Source: Linnemannia schmuckeri (lineage: Eukaryota; Mortierellomycota; Mortierellomycetes; Mortierellales; Mortierellaceae). Taken from it: 64,000 bases of DNA. The notes below the pieces were generated by a model. That model did not search any database. It was given only the letters and a program-made list of their open reading frames with translations, and was not told where the DNA came from. Below are positions 35,575 to 47,203 of this stretch, piece after piece; the stretch's first letter is position 1, and every line of letters starts with the position of its first letter. The translations under genes and the position numbers were made by a program. Location of the stretch: the NCBI GenBank assembly GCA_029449235.1, contig JANATG010000014.1, positions 868,001 through 932,000 on the forward strand, read 5' to 3'.

Positions 35575-38401
35575 TTACTCGTTGCCCGCCCATCCCATGT
35601 CCTCGTTGTACTTGTGGACCTCTTGAGGCGTCAAGGCATCTGAGGCCCCCCAATGCGCAGAGCTCGATCTCGGCCGGTATGACTTTTTCTCCCTACCCGG
35701 GAAAATTTCGGCCACATCCAACACCGGTAACGGTCCAAAGATCTCCTCAGGATTGAGATGCTTCTGTTCCTCCATCGCCCGGTTCAGTTCGTCCCAACTG
35801 GCCCACTCGGGCACCGCCGTCTTGCGTTTCGTCCTTGTCATACCCGAATCGTCGTTGTTGTGGTCCTCTTCGTCGCTATTGATCTCTGGTAGAATAGTCT
35901 TGAAAGGTCGATGATTGCGGTCAGCCTGTGCTTGATTCGACATCTATTTTAGAAATAAGAGCAATTGTTAGTTAGTCCAGTACTCTAGGAAAAGCAAAGT
36001 AATCTTTGCTCGAGTATTTCTACGATACGCCTACAAATTCATTACCCATGATGGTTGATGACGCACTGGACCAGGCACCGCGAAGACATGGCTACTGTCG
36101 CTAGTAGCAGTTGATTTTGACTCGACACGCGTTTCCGCCCTGACTCCGTTTGCAGCGATAGTCATAGACTCCTTGCGAGACGAGATGACAGACGACAGAC
36201 TAAGAGCGCTAGTGCTGGTGCTGGCCGAAGGCTTTGACTCAGTTTTTTGCGTGATGGAGATCGAGTGACCTGACTTGGCATGGGAGTCTCGCGTGGGTGT
36301 TAGCTCTCGAGCATGTTGATCCATTCGTGCCTGCATCATCGCCAAAGAAGCCCCTGGAGGTCGTGCGTTCGAACTCGATGAAGACGCAAGGAGAGCACTT
36401 GATACCCCGTCTGGTAAAGCGGGTCGGGTAGCTGTCTTTTTAACTGAAAAAACAGACGACTTTGTTGTCGAGACGGTCGTGGTTGCAGTTGTCGCAGGGA
36501 TCGCAAAGTGCTTTCGTGGAACATGGGGCCCCTGGTTATCGGGTCGAGAGAGGCCAGTGTTGGTGCCGTTGGCTCCACTACCTTCCGTGCCAGCACGATT
36601 GGAGGTCAAAGGTTGCCATGAAGGAACTCCTTGGCGACCAAGAAGGCCAGGCGTCGAGCCGGAGGAGCTAGTCGGTGCAGAGGAGGACTTCATCCCGTTG
36701 GAACCTGCTCCAGCGACCTGTCCAGATTGGTTAGTGTCCTTCACAGTGCTCAGTGATCCAATTCTAGCCATCCTATTACTAGATGAAGACTGGATGATTG
36801 CAGAGCTGTCAGACTGAGTTGTCGACGGAAGGTTTTGAGATTCCGCTGCAGACCCGGCTCCGTTTGTGATGTCCGTTGGTACCAGTTTGGTCAGCCTGGA
36901 AGGAGGCATAAATGCAGCTGTCAATGTGTGTGAGGATGTCGTGGTAGGTTTCCTTGAGCCGAGAGTCCGCTTCTCTGGCAAGGTTGTCGACGGCGGTTTT
37001 GAGCGAAGGGCCCCCGTGTCGGAGGATGAAGAGCTTATAAAGCTCGAAGACTGCGCTGTGGAGTCAGTTCTCGCGGCAGTAGGCTTGAAGCGAGTGCTTT
37101 GCTCCACTTCGTCCCCTGTTCCAGGCCGTCCTGAGCGACTTGATGACAAAACGGTGATATCCTCCTTACGATCCGTCTGTCGCCACGAGCGCTCGGCTTG
37201 ACCGTTTCCTGGCTGATTGAAAGGATCCGAGTGTTCTGCTTGACTCCGTGTTACAGAGTCTGCGCCCGACCTTTGATTTGAAGCGCTCGGCTTTTCGTTA
37301 GGACGACGTTCAGTGGAATCCCCGCGGGCTTGGCCGGGTAACGGGTCGGTATTACTTGGCTCATCTCGGAAACTTTCCTGCAAACTGGCGCTTCGAGTAG
37401 TGTCCGCACTGCCGATGTTGGGTCGCTCATGGAATGAGGGGCTGTAACCATAGCGCTGGTGTGGTGTTGTTGAAGGAGTCGTAGATCTGGTGGACCGGTT
37501 ATTGCCATCGGATCCTCTGTTTTTTGTTGACAGAACATCCACCTCAGGCTCTCGCCAGCGAGAGCCGTTCTCTGTGAAAAACCTTTCCGCCGATCGGGAT
37601 GTTGTCGTTGTTACTGTCGTTGGGTCGTTGAAATTCGTCCGCCCCTCCCTTAGCGAGCCATCTGATTTTGTTGTCGCTCGAGGCTCGGTTTCCGGTGAAT
37701 GGAACCGTATCGGCACAGTCGCATCCGTAAACGGGGAGTTCTTGGATCTCTTGCTCTCCAAATCCACTGCCCGGTCCTGATCAGACTCCATGAGGTCGCT
37801 ACTCCGCTTGGCCACGGACAACGAAGGCCTGTTCCGCGAAGCACTGTGCATAAGACTGGTTCTAACAGGCGAGTCGATATCCTGATCCATGCTGGTGTCA
37901 GAACGGTTGACGGGTGACTTGAGTGTCATAGAATCACGAGCCTTGGAGCCGGGCGTAGGGCCACGCTCATCAGCGTCACTGTCCACCTCCATGTCGCCTG
38001 TTGTCCTCGTCCGCGAGTAGGACGGACGGATTGCCCGAGATGTTTGCCCTCTGGCCGGTGTCTTGAACGTACTGGCGCGCAGCTCGGCAATGAATGACCT
38101 TCCTGTATCAGACGTGAACGACTTTTCGGAAGTGAATGACTTTTCGGGCTCGGAGGTGAACGACCTTTCATCTGCGGGTGTTGTCGGGGTATGGCGAGAC
38201 TGCGTAACCACATCCTGATTGTTGGACTGTTTGCGCGTTGAGTCCAGCGTCGAATGGCGAGAAGTCTCCTGTTGCTTCTGAGGCTGCTTCAATGGAACAA
38301 AGCTGTCGGCATGCCTGATCGCTTCCTCTGTTCCCGACACACGATGCTGCTCTTGGTCCTGCTCTTGCTCCTGCTCTTGCTTCTGCTCTTGCCGTTTCTG
38401 C

Positions 38402-38438
<37 letters not shown>

Positions 38439-39417
38439 GCTGGTCGATCTTGGAATCCCGCTGACGAGTCGAGCTGTTCTGGAAGCTGGCAGTCCTCTTC
38501 CGTTTGGCCTTCAAAGCCCGCTGCGCCTTCATAGTCGATGGTTTGGCGGTCACTCGAAGTTTTTTCCTAGGCGTCGTATGGATATGAGCATGAGTATGTC
38601 GATGATGGTGTTGCTGCCGCTCGTATGGAGAAGTCGGACTGCCGATCCTTGCGACGTTGGGGGTCTTTGGACTCTTTAGCTTGAACTTTGCTGGACTGTT
38701 CTTGGGAGTGCGTTTGATCTTTTGCTGTTGTTGATGCTGTTGATGCTGTTGATGCTGCTGCTGCTGCTGTTGATGATGATGGGGTAGTGAATGATGATAG
38801 CCAGGTGAAGCTGTCGCCCGTCCTTGTCTTGAATAATATCCCGAATTGTAAGGAGAAAATGGTAGCTAAAGCGCAGTTCGATTACAAATAAAATAAGCTT
38901 CAGTATTTGTTGTGCAAGTGTTGCCATTGTTAGCAGTTCCTGGCAAGCCAAGAAGAAAGGAGCAAGGCAAAGAGGGATGTACCAAGTCTTCGTTGTATTG
39001 TTGATCCTTTGTAAATTGTTGACTATGCCTTCCATGATCACTATTTTAACAAAAGAAGAAATTATTTCAAAATGTTAGCGCCCCCTTTGATTTTTTATCT
39101 ATTGATATGTTGACAAAATAGCACACAACTTCGGTTCCTGAAAAACAACAAACATACGTTGAAATAGACCGGTGGAAAGCTCCTCCACCCGACTCATGAT
39201 AGTCCTTATTCTGCAACGCCGCATAGACACATCCTTGATAATAATTCTCGAGCCATTCAAAGCTCTCGTCACAGGCCCGTTCGAATTCTGCCAAGCGGTC
39301 GTCTTTGAGTTTCTCGATCCTCCGGCGTTGAAGGACTGGCCATGGCATCAGTTGTTGGTGTGAATGTGGTTGTGCAGAGGAGAGGCCCAGATCCCGCAGT
39401 TTTCGTTTGGTGTCCAT
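35575..39417 (-). CDS. INCENP/Sli15-like inner centromere protein (chromosomal passenger complex scaffold)
   Basis: Scaffold that binds and activates Aurora kinase at centromeres and the spindle midzone. Minus-strand exons 39417-39158, 39040-38983, 38865-36046 and 35943-35575 give 1168 residues. The diagnostic part is the C-terminal IN-box in the last exon: VPEWASWDELNRAMEEQ, then EEIFGPLPVLDVAEIFPG, then a Ser-Ser motif (RSSSAHWG) that corresponds to the TSS motif phosphorylated by Aurora. The N-terminus has the family-like FERACDESFEWLENYY segment. The middle 900 residues are disordered, Ser/Thr-rich and basic, with His/Gln tracts (about 38723-38780), a 15-Gln run (38398-38442) and repeated SFTSE units near residues 280-300. 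The start at 39417 (MDTKRKL) is the only ATG; the frame is open upstream without another. It shares a 439-bp spacer head to head with NudC. Confidence 0.88.
38398..38442 (-). repeat. CAA/CAG trinucleotide repeat coding a 15-Gln run in INCENP
   Basis: Fifteen consecutive Gln codons, mostly CAA, followed by an (EQ)n-type stretch. A second interrupted Gln/His tract of CAG/CAA/CAT codons lies at about 38723-38780 in the same exon. Confidence 0.85.
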
Positions 39418-39856
39418 GCGCTTGTTTGGAAGTTCTGTCGAGGTATGGATGTGTCTGTTATGTTTGTGTGTTTTCCTGATGTGAACTTTGGGGGCGTCCT
39501 TCCTGAGGCCAGATGTGTGAATGAGAGACAAGGACAATTCGTTGTTTGTCGAAGGCGCGGACAACAAAAACACATATGCTGGCCATAGGAAGTACCCACG
39601 TGATGAGGCGGTACAAAAACACGCTTAAGGGGGGCTGTTCAAGGGCGAAGTTGGAGTGTGGACTCGTTGCTTGTTTGGTCAGTGTTGCCTGCCTGCGCTT
39701 GTGCTGGGGACCGTCCGACCCAGAAAGCGTAAAAAGGAGAGCGAAGGGAGCGTAGAAGTTTCTTTCTGTTTCCATCTTCGCCTCACTCACTCTCAACTCT
39801 TTCACCCACCCATTCGCCATTCACACCGCTCACTCACTCACGCACTCACATCTGCA
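39418..39856. promoter_or_regulatory. Shared head-to-head promoter of INCENP (-) and NudC (+)
   Basis: 439 bp separate the two ATG codons. The NudC side ends in a CA/CT-rich leader (39770-39856) with repeated CACTCAC units. The INCENP side has no clear TATA element. A CACGTG E-box lies near the middle at 39598-39603, in the sequence cccacgtgatg. Both genes act in mitosis or nuclear movement, which fits a common control region; that is inference. Confidence 0.5.
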
Positions 39857-41071
39857 ATGGTCAACCCCAAGGAATACGACTCCATGACCGAGGAGGAGCG
39901 CACCGCTCACGACGCCGCCGCTCGCAAGAAGGAAGCCGAGGAACAAGCCAGTACGAGATTCATTTTATTTCTTCAATCTTTCGTTTGGCGAGGAATCACC
40001 CCTGTTGCCCTCCCATCCATCTTTTTTTTTTTGACTACTTCCTCTTCTTTTCAAACAACCGAAACTTAGAATACTAACGCGCGACTGCGTCCATACCCTC
40101 CTTATTCTTTTCTTCAATTGAAACTACAACAACTTTTTCACAAAAAATAGCCCTCCCTTACAAGTGGAGACAGACCTTAGTCGACGTTGATATCACTTTC
40201 GAGGTCCCCAAGGGCACCCGCGCCAAAGATCTGGTCATCGAGATCAAGAAGAAGTCTCTTAAGGCTGGTCTTAGAGGACAGACTCCCATCATCGAGGTGA
40301 AAAATGAAAACATATTCCTTTTCTCTTCCACGCACACACCCACAGCACACTATTTGCAAAGTACCATTTTATTACAAGAGAGGATTGACCATCTAGACCC
40401 ACAAACGCAACAAACCTCTACTGACCTCTCCTGCATTTTCTTCATCAAAAAAAACAAACAAAAAAATAGGGTGCATTGACAAAGGAAGTCAAGTTGGACG
40501 ACTCGACCTGGTCGTTGGAGGACCAAAAGGAAATCACCATCCACCTCGAAAAGGCAAAGAGTACCGAGTGGTGGAAGGCCGTTATTGAAGGACACCCCGA
40601 AATTGACACCACAAAGATAGTCCCCGAGAACTCGAAGCTCAGCGACCTCGATGGCGAGACCCGCGGCATGGTCGAAAAGATGATGGTAAACATATCGGTT
40701 TATTCTCATTCACAAGAGAGAATCCTTGTTTGTTTGGTTTTTTGGGGGGCGTTAATATTTAGCCGCCAATTATCATCACCCATAATGCTCATATTGCTTT
40801 TATTTTCTACCCTACTTAATAAAATAGTTCGACCAGCGTCAGAAGGCTGCCGGATTGCCATCCAGCGATGACCTCAAGAAGGCTGAGGCATTCAAAAAGT
40901 TCCAGGCAATGGTAAGTCACTTATTTTCTTGTTGTACTCCATTCGCACCTAAGAAAAGAAAAGGTTGAGCAATACGACAGGTTTTGTAAAAATATCTAAC
41001 AACATTTTTCTCATTCACCTCTCTTTCAACAGCATCCTGAGATGGACTTCAGCAAGGCCAAGATGGGATAA
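39857..41071 (+). CDS. nudC: NudC, nuclear movement protein (CS/p23-like domain)
   Basis: Cochaperone of the Hsp90/dynein-LIS1 pathway required for nuclear migration in filamentous fungi. Exons 39857-39950, 40151-40296, 40470-40685, 40828-40911 and 41033-41071 give 192 residues, close to the 198 of Aspergillus NudC. An acidic N-terminal helix is followed by the CS domain from about residue 32: LPYKWRQTLVDVDITFEVP, VIEIKKKSLKAGLRG, STWSLEDQKEITIHLEKA, EWWKAVIEGHPEIDTTKI. The C-terminus has the family's MVEKMMFDQRQKAAGLPSSD and HPEMDFSKAKMG endings. Intron 2 has a GTGAAA donor, weaker than the others. It is transcribed away from INCENP and converges with the CK1 gene. Confidence 0.95.
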
Positions 41072-41753
41072 ACAATGGACAAGTGCCCGTTTCTTTTCTT
41101 CTCAGATTTTCCTATTTTTCCCATGCTCCCAGAATAAACCATTTTTTATCATTTCCTCCTCGGGATCTGGCCCTTGCTGTCTCAGCTCCTGCTCTTTTTT
41201 TCGTCTGCGTGCGTCGCATAACAACGTTGTATAGAATGCAATTCAGAAACAAGTATGTTAGAAGTAGTAGTTAGGTGTTGTCGTTTATTATTATGATTGA
41301 ATTACGTTAAAAGGGGAGCAGGTGTAGGACTAGGGGGTTGTGACAAGACGTTGGTATTTTGATGAGAATCCGGTCGCATCGGATAAAAAAAAGAAAGAGT
41401 AGGATTGAAAGTGATAAGTTTAAGCGAAATAGGGCGTGCCGATCCAAGCAAAAAGGTGTGCAAAGGAAGTAAAAAGTGTATATATCGGCGCGAAGATAGA
41501 GTGGTGACGCAAATACTAGAAGTTGTTCGATTAGCCTAGAGGAGAGAAAGAGAGATTGGAAAAAAAAAAAAAAAGAAAAAAAAAGAAAAGAAACGACAAA
41601 GCGCATAGAGAGAGAATGCGTGGGTCAGGAACAGATCAATTGAACACTTTGGAGTAATGTTCAGAACAAACAGCACCACCATGTTTCAAGACATTACACA
41701 TTTTGTAATAATAAGGGAATAAGGCTCATAATAGTCGAGTTTCAAATAGGCAT
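41072..41753. other. 3' UTR region between the convergent NudC and CK1 genes
   Basis: 682 bp. It holds the NudC poly(A) signal and a minus-strand AATAAA (41284-41289, TTTATT on the plus strand) that could end CK1 transcripts with a 3' UTR of about 470 nt. A-rich tracts occur at about 41560-41590. No gene is seen. Confidence 0.45.
41133..41138 (+). terminator. Polyadenylation signal AATAAA of NudC
   Basis: AATAAA lies 62 nt after the TAA stop at 41069-41071. Confidence 0.6.
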
Positions 41754-44149
41754 TCATCTACGACACGTACTGCAGGTAATAACGCCAATCAGCTTGTTCC
41801 AGAAGCCGCGCTTCTTCTGGCTGCCCTCTCCATTCTGACCCTCCTCGGCCCGGAGGTTGCCGTTGGGTGCGGCGCGGTTGTAGGCGTGCTCGCGGAGCAA
41901 ATCCTGGTCAGCAGCTCCGCCTCCAGGTCCACGGTTCTGGCTCTGCTTGTGCTTCAGCCGCGAGTTGCTGTGGACCAGCGCCCCAGGCTGTTGGAGCTTG
42001 CCCTGCTGGCGCTGGGACTGCCCTTGGCTCTGTGCGTGAGGGTCCCGCGAACCGTGACGGTCATGCTGTGCTGATGGGTGCAAAGGGTTGGACGAGTATT
42101 GGTGTGATGCGCTCGGTACATGTCCGTTGTCTCCGTAGATATCGCCCATGCCCTAAAGTTTTTTGTACGTGATTACCACAAATAGAGTTTAGTCACGCGC
42201 CTCAAAAATCAACGGCAGGTGGCCATCGACAATGACAATAGCAAAAAAGTCATCAAGTCATGGGCCAAGCGCGTCTGACTACTTACATCGGCCTCCGACT
42301 CCCATCCCTTGCCGTTGTTCAGGAGCATCCAGTCATAGACACCATCCTCGGTCTCGTTCATGCTCTTCAGAGCCTTGGTGAACAGGTCTCTCAAAAAGTC
42401 ATAGTCGGGAGTCTCTTCGAACGACAGTTTGCGGACATAGTTAAGATAGATACCAAATTCCTCTGTAATGTATCAAAAGCAGATTGGAAAAAGAGGTAAG
42501 TATGAATAATGGGTAAAGAAGTACCGACTTGCATGTTAGAGGCAGAGAGCCTTCCTGTTATATTGCTTTCTTACCTGGGAATCCCTCACAAAGCTCCTTG
42601 ATGGGTGTTGACTGCTTCTTCTCACCAATTTTTTCATACTTTTGCTTGTTAGTAGCTGCCTTGAGTCCCTGCCAGGGAAGTCCACCGCGCAGGAAGTACA
42701 TGAAAACATGGCCCATGGCCTCCAGATCGTCACGTCGCGATTGCTCTGAAGTGGTTTTGAAAAGTGTATGAAACAACAGGGATATTGTGTGTGTTAGTTT
42801 ATAACAACATAAACTGCGCTGAGGGGTACCGTTTGAGAAGCGTGATATAATAGACATGAAAGACATACCTCTGCCCAAGTGTGTGTTGATACTCATATAT
42901 CTGGCAGTTCCACTCAAACTCTTGCGCTCGCGGTAAGGTATATGCTGCTTGGTCTTAGGATCGCGATACTGCTTAGCCATACCAAAGTCGACTACGTGCA
43001 CCAGATTGGCGTTCTTGGTGTGGGGCCGTCCAACCAAAAAGTTGTCGGGCTTGATATCTCGGTAGATCAAGTTCTTCTCGTGGATAGTTTGGATTCGGAA
43101 GAGCTGTAAAAAGAATTGAAATCAAGATGACGGTGAGCAAAAAGGCAGCTTGTAATAAGTTATTTCGAGCCCATTCAATTGCGAGAGAAAAAATAGGTGC
43201 CTGAACCATCTGGGTCGTCTTACCATCTGCTTGGCTACCATGACAACAGTCTTGATCGTGAACTTGCGACCACACATATCAAAGAGATCTTCGAGGGAAG
43301 GGCCAAGCAGGTCAATGCAAAGAATATTGTGGAGACCCTCCTGTCCGAAGTAGAAGGCATTTGGAATACCAGCTGTCACAAATAAGTCCACAGAAAGAGA
43401 CACCCTGTTAGTTTTCAACTTTAGTATGTCTATCGTTTTTTCCTTCCACCGTTTTGTTGTATGACTTGACACCATGGTCAGATGGTCGATTTTCTGCTGT
43501 TTCCCTGTATTCTGTCCCTTTAATAGGATGCCAGATAGTAACGTAGTATACCCCTCTGAACCAGTTGACACCGTGTCATTTGACCCATCCTTCCACCCTT
43601 CACACTCTTCCCGCATTTACACATGTCTTCCCAAGTCTTTCTCTTTTTTTCCAGTGTTGAGCAGGACCAATAGAACAGAGAGAGATAGTGGGTTGCGGAT
43701 TCCTCCCGATCGCCGATATGCCCGATGACACCAAACACACGCCTTTTTTCTGACGTTTTTTTCCAGTCTGGTCCTGTTGTTCGTAGCCCGCATTGCACTT
43801 ACTTGATCCAGCCAAGATCTTGTATGTCCTGTATTCGTCGCGCAATTGTGGGGCATCGCTCTTTCTGGGTTCGAACTTGATGGCAACCTGTTGGTTGTTC
43901 AGCAGATTGAGACCTGGTGGAATGAAGCAACGATGCAAAGAAAGAGTTAGGTACACTGTTTTAATAGCTTCATGGGCACGTTTTTGCTCGCTAAAGTTTT
44001 TTTTTTGCCAGCAGTAGTGGAGCAGAGGGAGAAAGAGACTTGCCTTCATAGATGATACCGAAGCTTCCTTCGCCAATCTTTTTTCCGACGCGGTAGTGGA
44101 CACCGACGACGTTGGAGGAGGAATGAGTGCTGTGGGAGCTGCTACTCAT
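41754..44149 (-). CDS. Casein kinase I, membrane-type (YCK/CK1-gamma-like)
   Basis: Ser/Thr protein kinase of the CK1 family. Minus-strand exons 44149-44044, 43913-43803, 43372-43224, 43103-42869, 42745-42575, 42462-42287 and 42152-41754 give 448 residues. The kinase domain spans about residues 18-295: glycine loop KKIGEGSFGIIYEG, VAIK (Lys48), catalytic loop YRDIKPDN (Asp138), DFG at 161, and the CK1 hallmark SLSGTARYMSINTHLGREQS. The tail (about 130 residues) is Gln/Gly/Asn-rich and ends GVITCSTCRR. Two Cys near the C-terminus resemble the palmitoylated Cys pair that anchors yeast Yck1/2 and CK1-gamma to the plasma membrane, though they are separated by two residues and followed by Arg-Arg. 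Intron 1 uses a GC donor (GAAG|GCAAGT). Intron 2 is long (430 nt). The gene has a very long CT-rich (sense-strand) upstream region. Confidence 0.94.
43914..44043 (-). other. GC-AG intron in the CK1 gene
   Basis: The kinase frame requires splicing after GAAG at 44044, where the intron begins GCAAGT instead of GTAAGT. The acceptor is CCACCAG at 43914. No GT donor nearby keeps the frame that gives IIYEG-LNLLNNQQ. Strong pairing of the rest of the donor is typical of GC introns. Confidence 0.75.
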
Positions 44150-44858
44150 GCTATTGTGTGAGCGATAGGGATAAAAAAAATGAGGGAAAGAGAGAGAGAT
44201 AGGAGAATTAATAAGTGGTTGTTGTCGCTGTATGCATAATAGTGAGGTAAATAAGCTTGTAGACTCAGTCGGTGAAAGCAGAAAGCAAGGGAAGGGTGAA
44301 GAGGAGCAAAACGAATATCAGGGAATACAGCAGTGGAAGGTAGAGAGTGGGTTGGATGTGTTCATGTATGCCTTACGATAAGGAGGTAGTAATAGGATGT
44401 GGTAAGGTGAAAGAAACCGAAGGCGGGCGAAAAAGGAAAGAAGGGAAGAAGGAAGGGTTGAAGACACAACAGAGAGAGACTGGGTAGCAGGAGTGAAGGA
44501 AGTGAGCGAGTGAGTTTTAGTGCGCAAAAGAGTGAAGTGTAAAAGGATGATGTTGTCAAATAAGAGCAGAGTGGAAAGGGTGACTGATCGGGTATGAATG
44601 AGGTGTAAAGGTCAAAAGAGTGGAAGTGTGAAGTGGAGGAGAAGGGGAAGGGAGAAAAGAAGATCGAAGAGGAGATGAATTGAAAGAATCCGAAAAAAAA
44701 AAAATTATGCTTTGTAGGGGGAGGAAAGGGAGTAAAGGGAAGGAAAAAGGAGGGAGGAGAGAGGGGGAGGGGATGTGGGTGGGTAAGAGTAAGTGGTTGT
44801 TGTGGTAAAAAGTATGTGTGTGTGAGAAGAGAGAGAGGGAAAGAGAGAGAGAGGGCAT

Positions 44859-44884
44859 AAAAAAAAAAAAAAAAAAAAAAAAAA
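44859..44884 (+). repeat. A-run, 26 nt
   Basis: Uninterrupted A tract upstream of the CK1 gene (T tract in its sense strand). Confidence 0.9.
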
Positions 44885-45537
44885 GAGCAGCAGGAAAAAG
44901 AGAGGGAGAGACGAGTAGGTCAAGAGAGGAGGGAAAGAGAGACAACAAAAGGGATAGACATGGATGGGTGCACAAACATATCCGATGATACGATGTGACA
45001 TCCAATGGCCCTCATCATTTTTTTTTTCTCTTCTTCTCGTTCTTCTTATTGTTACAAAAGGAAAACAGGCTATCTTTCCTTTTTTTCACAACAAATAACC
45101 AACTAATCGTACATGGATGCAGACATGGATGCGAGTAAACACGACACGGTGACCCTCACTCCACCACCTTTTTTTTAAACTCTCACGCATACTCTTGGTT
45201 CCCTTCTGGATGACAGATGGTTGGTTAGTCACGCTCCCTCCCGTGTGGACTTGTCCCACCCACACACCCCAGTGATTGATTAATTTTGGTCGTTTTTTCT
45301 TGTGAAGAGAGTTTCCTCCAATAAAAGTAGGGTAGGATTCCATGCGGCAATGTAAAATAACGTTGGGAGAAGAGAAGGGGGAGCAACGAAGAAAGAAAGA
45401 AGAAGGATAGAAAGAAAGAAGAGGGGGTAAGAGTATGCAGGCAAACAACAATGGGAAGGAGAGCGGAAGAGAAGAGGAGGAAGAGAGAGAGAGATACAGA
45501 TAGAGAGGGGCCACAATAACCCCCTTCTGTTGAAATG

Positions 45538-45585
45538 ATTGATTGATTGATTGATTGAAAGGGAAGGGAAGGGAAGGGAAGGAAA
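45538..45585. repeat. GATT/GGGAA microsatellite
   Basis: About five GATT units run directly into about four GGGAA units, in the upstream region of the CK1 gene. Confidence 0.8.
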
Positions 45586-46241
45586 GAAATACATAAAGAA
45601 GAGACTCTTTTCATCCTGCATAACGGGGCCAAGCATAAATATATATATCAACATATCGGCATATCCGACACGGCATGACATGGCATGACATGACATAGAA
45701 GAAGCAAAAGTATAAGAGATTGGCAGGAAAAAACAATGATTTTTGGAATAACATCATCACCATCATCCCATAGCATTGCTACACAAAGGCACACATACAC
45801 CAATAATAACAAGAAGAAAAACAACAAAAAACAAAACAAAACAATAGGACGTATATGAAAGGAAGGAAGAGAACATAAACAGTTAGGACAGGGGAAGAAG
45901 ATAGAATAAAATGAGCGAAGAGAAAGAGAGAGCGAGAGCGAGGGACTGAAGAGTGCCTGAAATATCAAGCAGGTATGTTTTGTGCCGACTGATGAGTTGC
46001 TTTGTTGAGTGAGAGTGAGAGTGTGTATATGTGTGAGAGGTTGGATGGAATAAGGGATGAGAAATAGCTGTTGGTGTGCCTGTGATTGTGGTGGTGTGAT
46101 TGTAGAAGGAAGACAAAAACGATTTTCTTTTTCAATGGTCGCACACAACAAGGATTTGAATGTTGAGAAGTTGGGGTTTTGGTAGTATAAGTGTTAGTAT
46201 AAGCGTATTTTTACCTGGTGGATGGGGGGAGTGGATGAGCT

Positions 46242-46343
46242 GAAGGAAGAGGGAAGGAGAGAAGAGGAGAGAGAGAGAGAGAAGAGAGAGAAGAGAGAGA
46301 AGAGAGAAGAGAAGAGAAGGGAAGAAAAGGGGAAAAGGAAGAG
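46242..46343 (+). repeat. Pure polypurine tract, 102 nt
   Basis: Every base from 46242 to 46343 is A or G, mostly GAGAGA and GAAGAGA units with near mirror symmetry around 46260-46320. Such tracts can form intramolecular triplexes; here it lies in the long upstream region of CK1. Confidence 0.85.
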
Positions 46344-46877
46344 TGAATGTGAGAGAGTGTGTGCGTGTGTATGTGTGTGATTAAGAGTGAGAGTGTAAGT
46401 GAGGAAAGGAAGGAGTGTGAGAGAGTGGATCAGGGGGGAAGGAGGGGAGCCTGATTGGGAATAAGAAGAAGGAGGACTGAGGATGATGAGAGTGAAGATG
46501 AGAGGAAAGGGAAGGAGACAAAGGAAAGAGACAAAGAGAAAAAGAAAAAGGAAAGGAGGAGGAACAAAAGAGAGAGAGAAGAGACGAGAGTTTGGGTGGC
46601 ACGACAGGACAGCTCAGAGAGAACAGAGACAAGGCAGCCACTCGCAGAAAACAGACAAATGAGAAGTGAGAGAAAAAAGAAAATGTAAAAAATCAGTGAT
46701 CTCACACATACACATATATCAGTAGGTACTATTGCGGACATACATAACATGCATATCCTATAGGACATACAGGACAAGGGCCAGCATATAGTTTTGTAGT
46801 GTCGTGTTGCTTTGCTTCAAGTTGCTTGGTATGTTGTTGTCTGTTTGATGTGTTACTTTGCTGCTCCGAAGCTACTC

Positions 46878-46904
46878 AAAAAAAAAAAAAAAAAAAAAAA
46901 AAAA
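46878..46904 (+). repeat. A-run, 27 nt
   Basis: Uninterrupted A tract in the CK1-GH17 spacer, followed by a GA-rich segment. Confidence 0.9.
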
Positions 46905-47195
46905 GAGACGGAAAGAGAAAGGGAGCCCATCTGGGGGTAGGGTGGAAAAAGAGAGGCGAAAAAAAGAGGCAAGACGGGCGAATCATGAACATTCAATTAA
47001 ATAATAAAGGAGAGAACCCTATTCGGATGATACACCTGGAGGTTGGATGAGGAGGCAAATTGCGGGTTTATTGGGGGATAAACAAAACAGCTCATTCTTC
47101 CATCCATGCCATTTCATCCATTCCCAAGGATCCAGCCATGCTGCAGGTCATTCAACAAAAGAAACTCAGATCGCATGCTGCTACCGTACATGATG

Positions 47196-47203
47196 TATAA
47201 ATA
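47196..47203 (+). promoter_or_regulatory. TATA-like box TATAAATA
   Basis: An isolated TATAAATA in the spacer upstream of the GH17 gene. It is 1.84 kb from the ATG, so use for GH17 would need a very long or spliced leader. It could also serve a non-coding transcript. Confidence 0.3.

Noticed and set aside
39418..39573. Longer INCENP N-terminus starting upstream of 39417
   Set aside because: The frame is open but has no ATG there, only a GTG, and the sequence lies in the shared promoter.
43600..44103. 167-codon minus-strand frame overlapping CK1 exons 1-2
   Set aside because: It reads through intron 1 and starts in another frame; only the last part is true CK1 exon 2 sequence.
44556..46777. 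Several minus-strand frames of 80-170 codons upstream of CK1
   Set aside because: All translate CT-rich tracts into Leu/Ser/Phe/Pro strings and overlap each other in different frames, as expected from composition alone.
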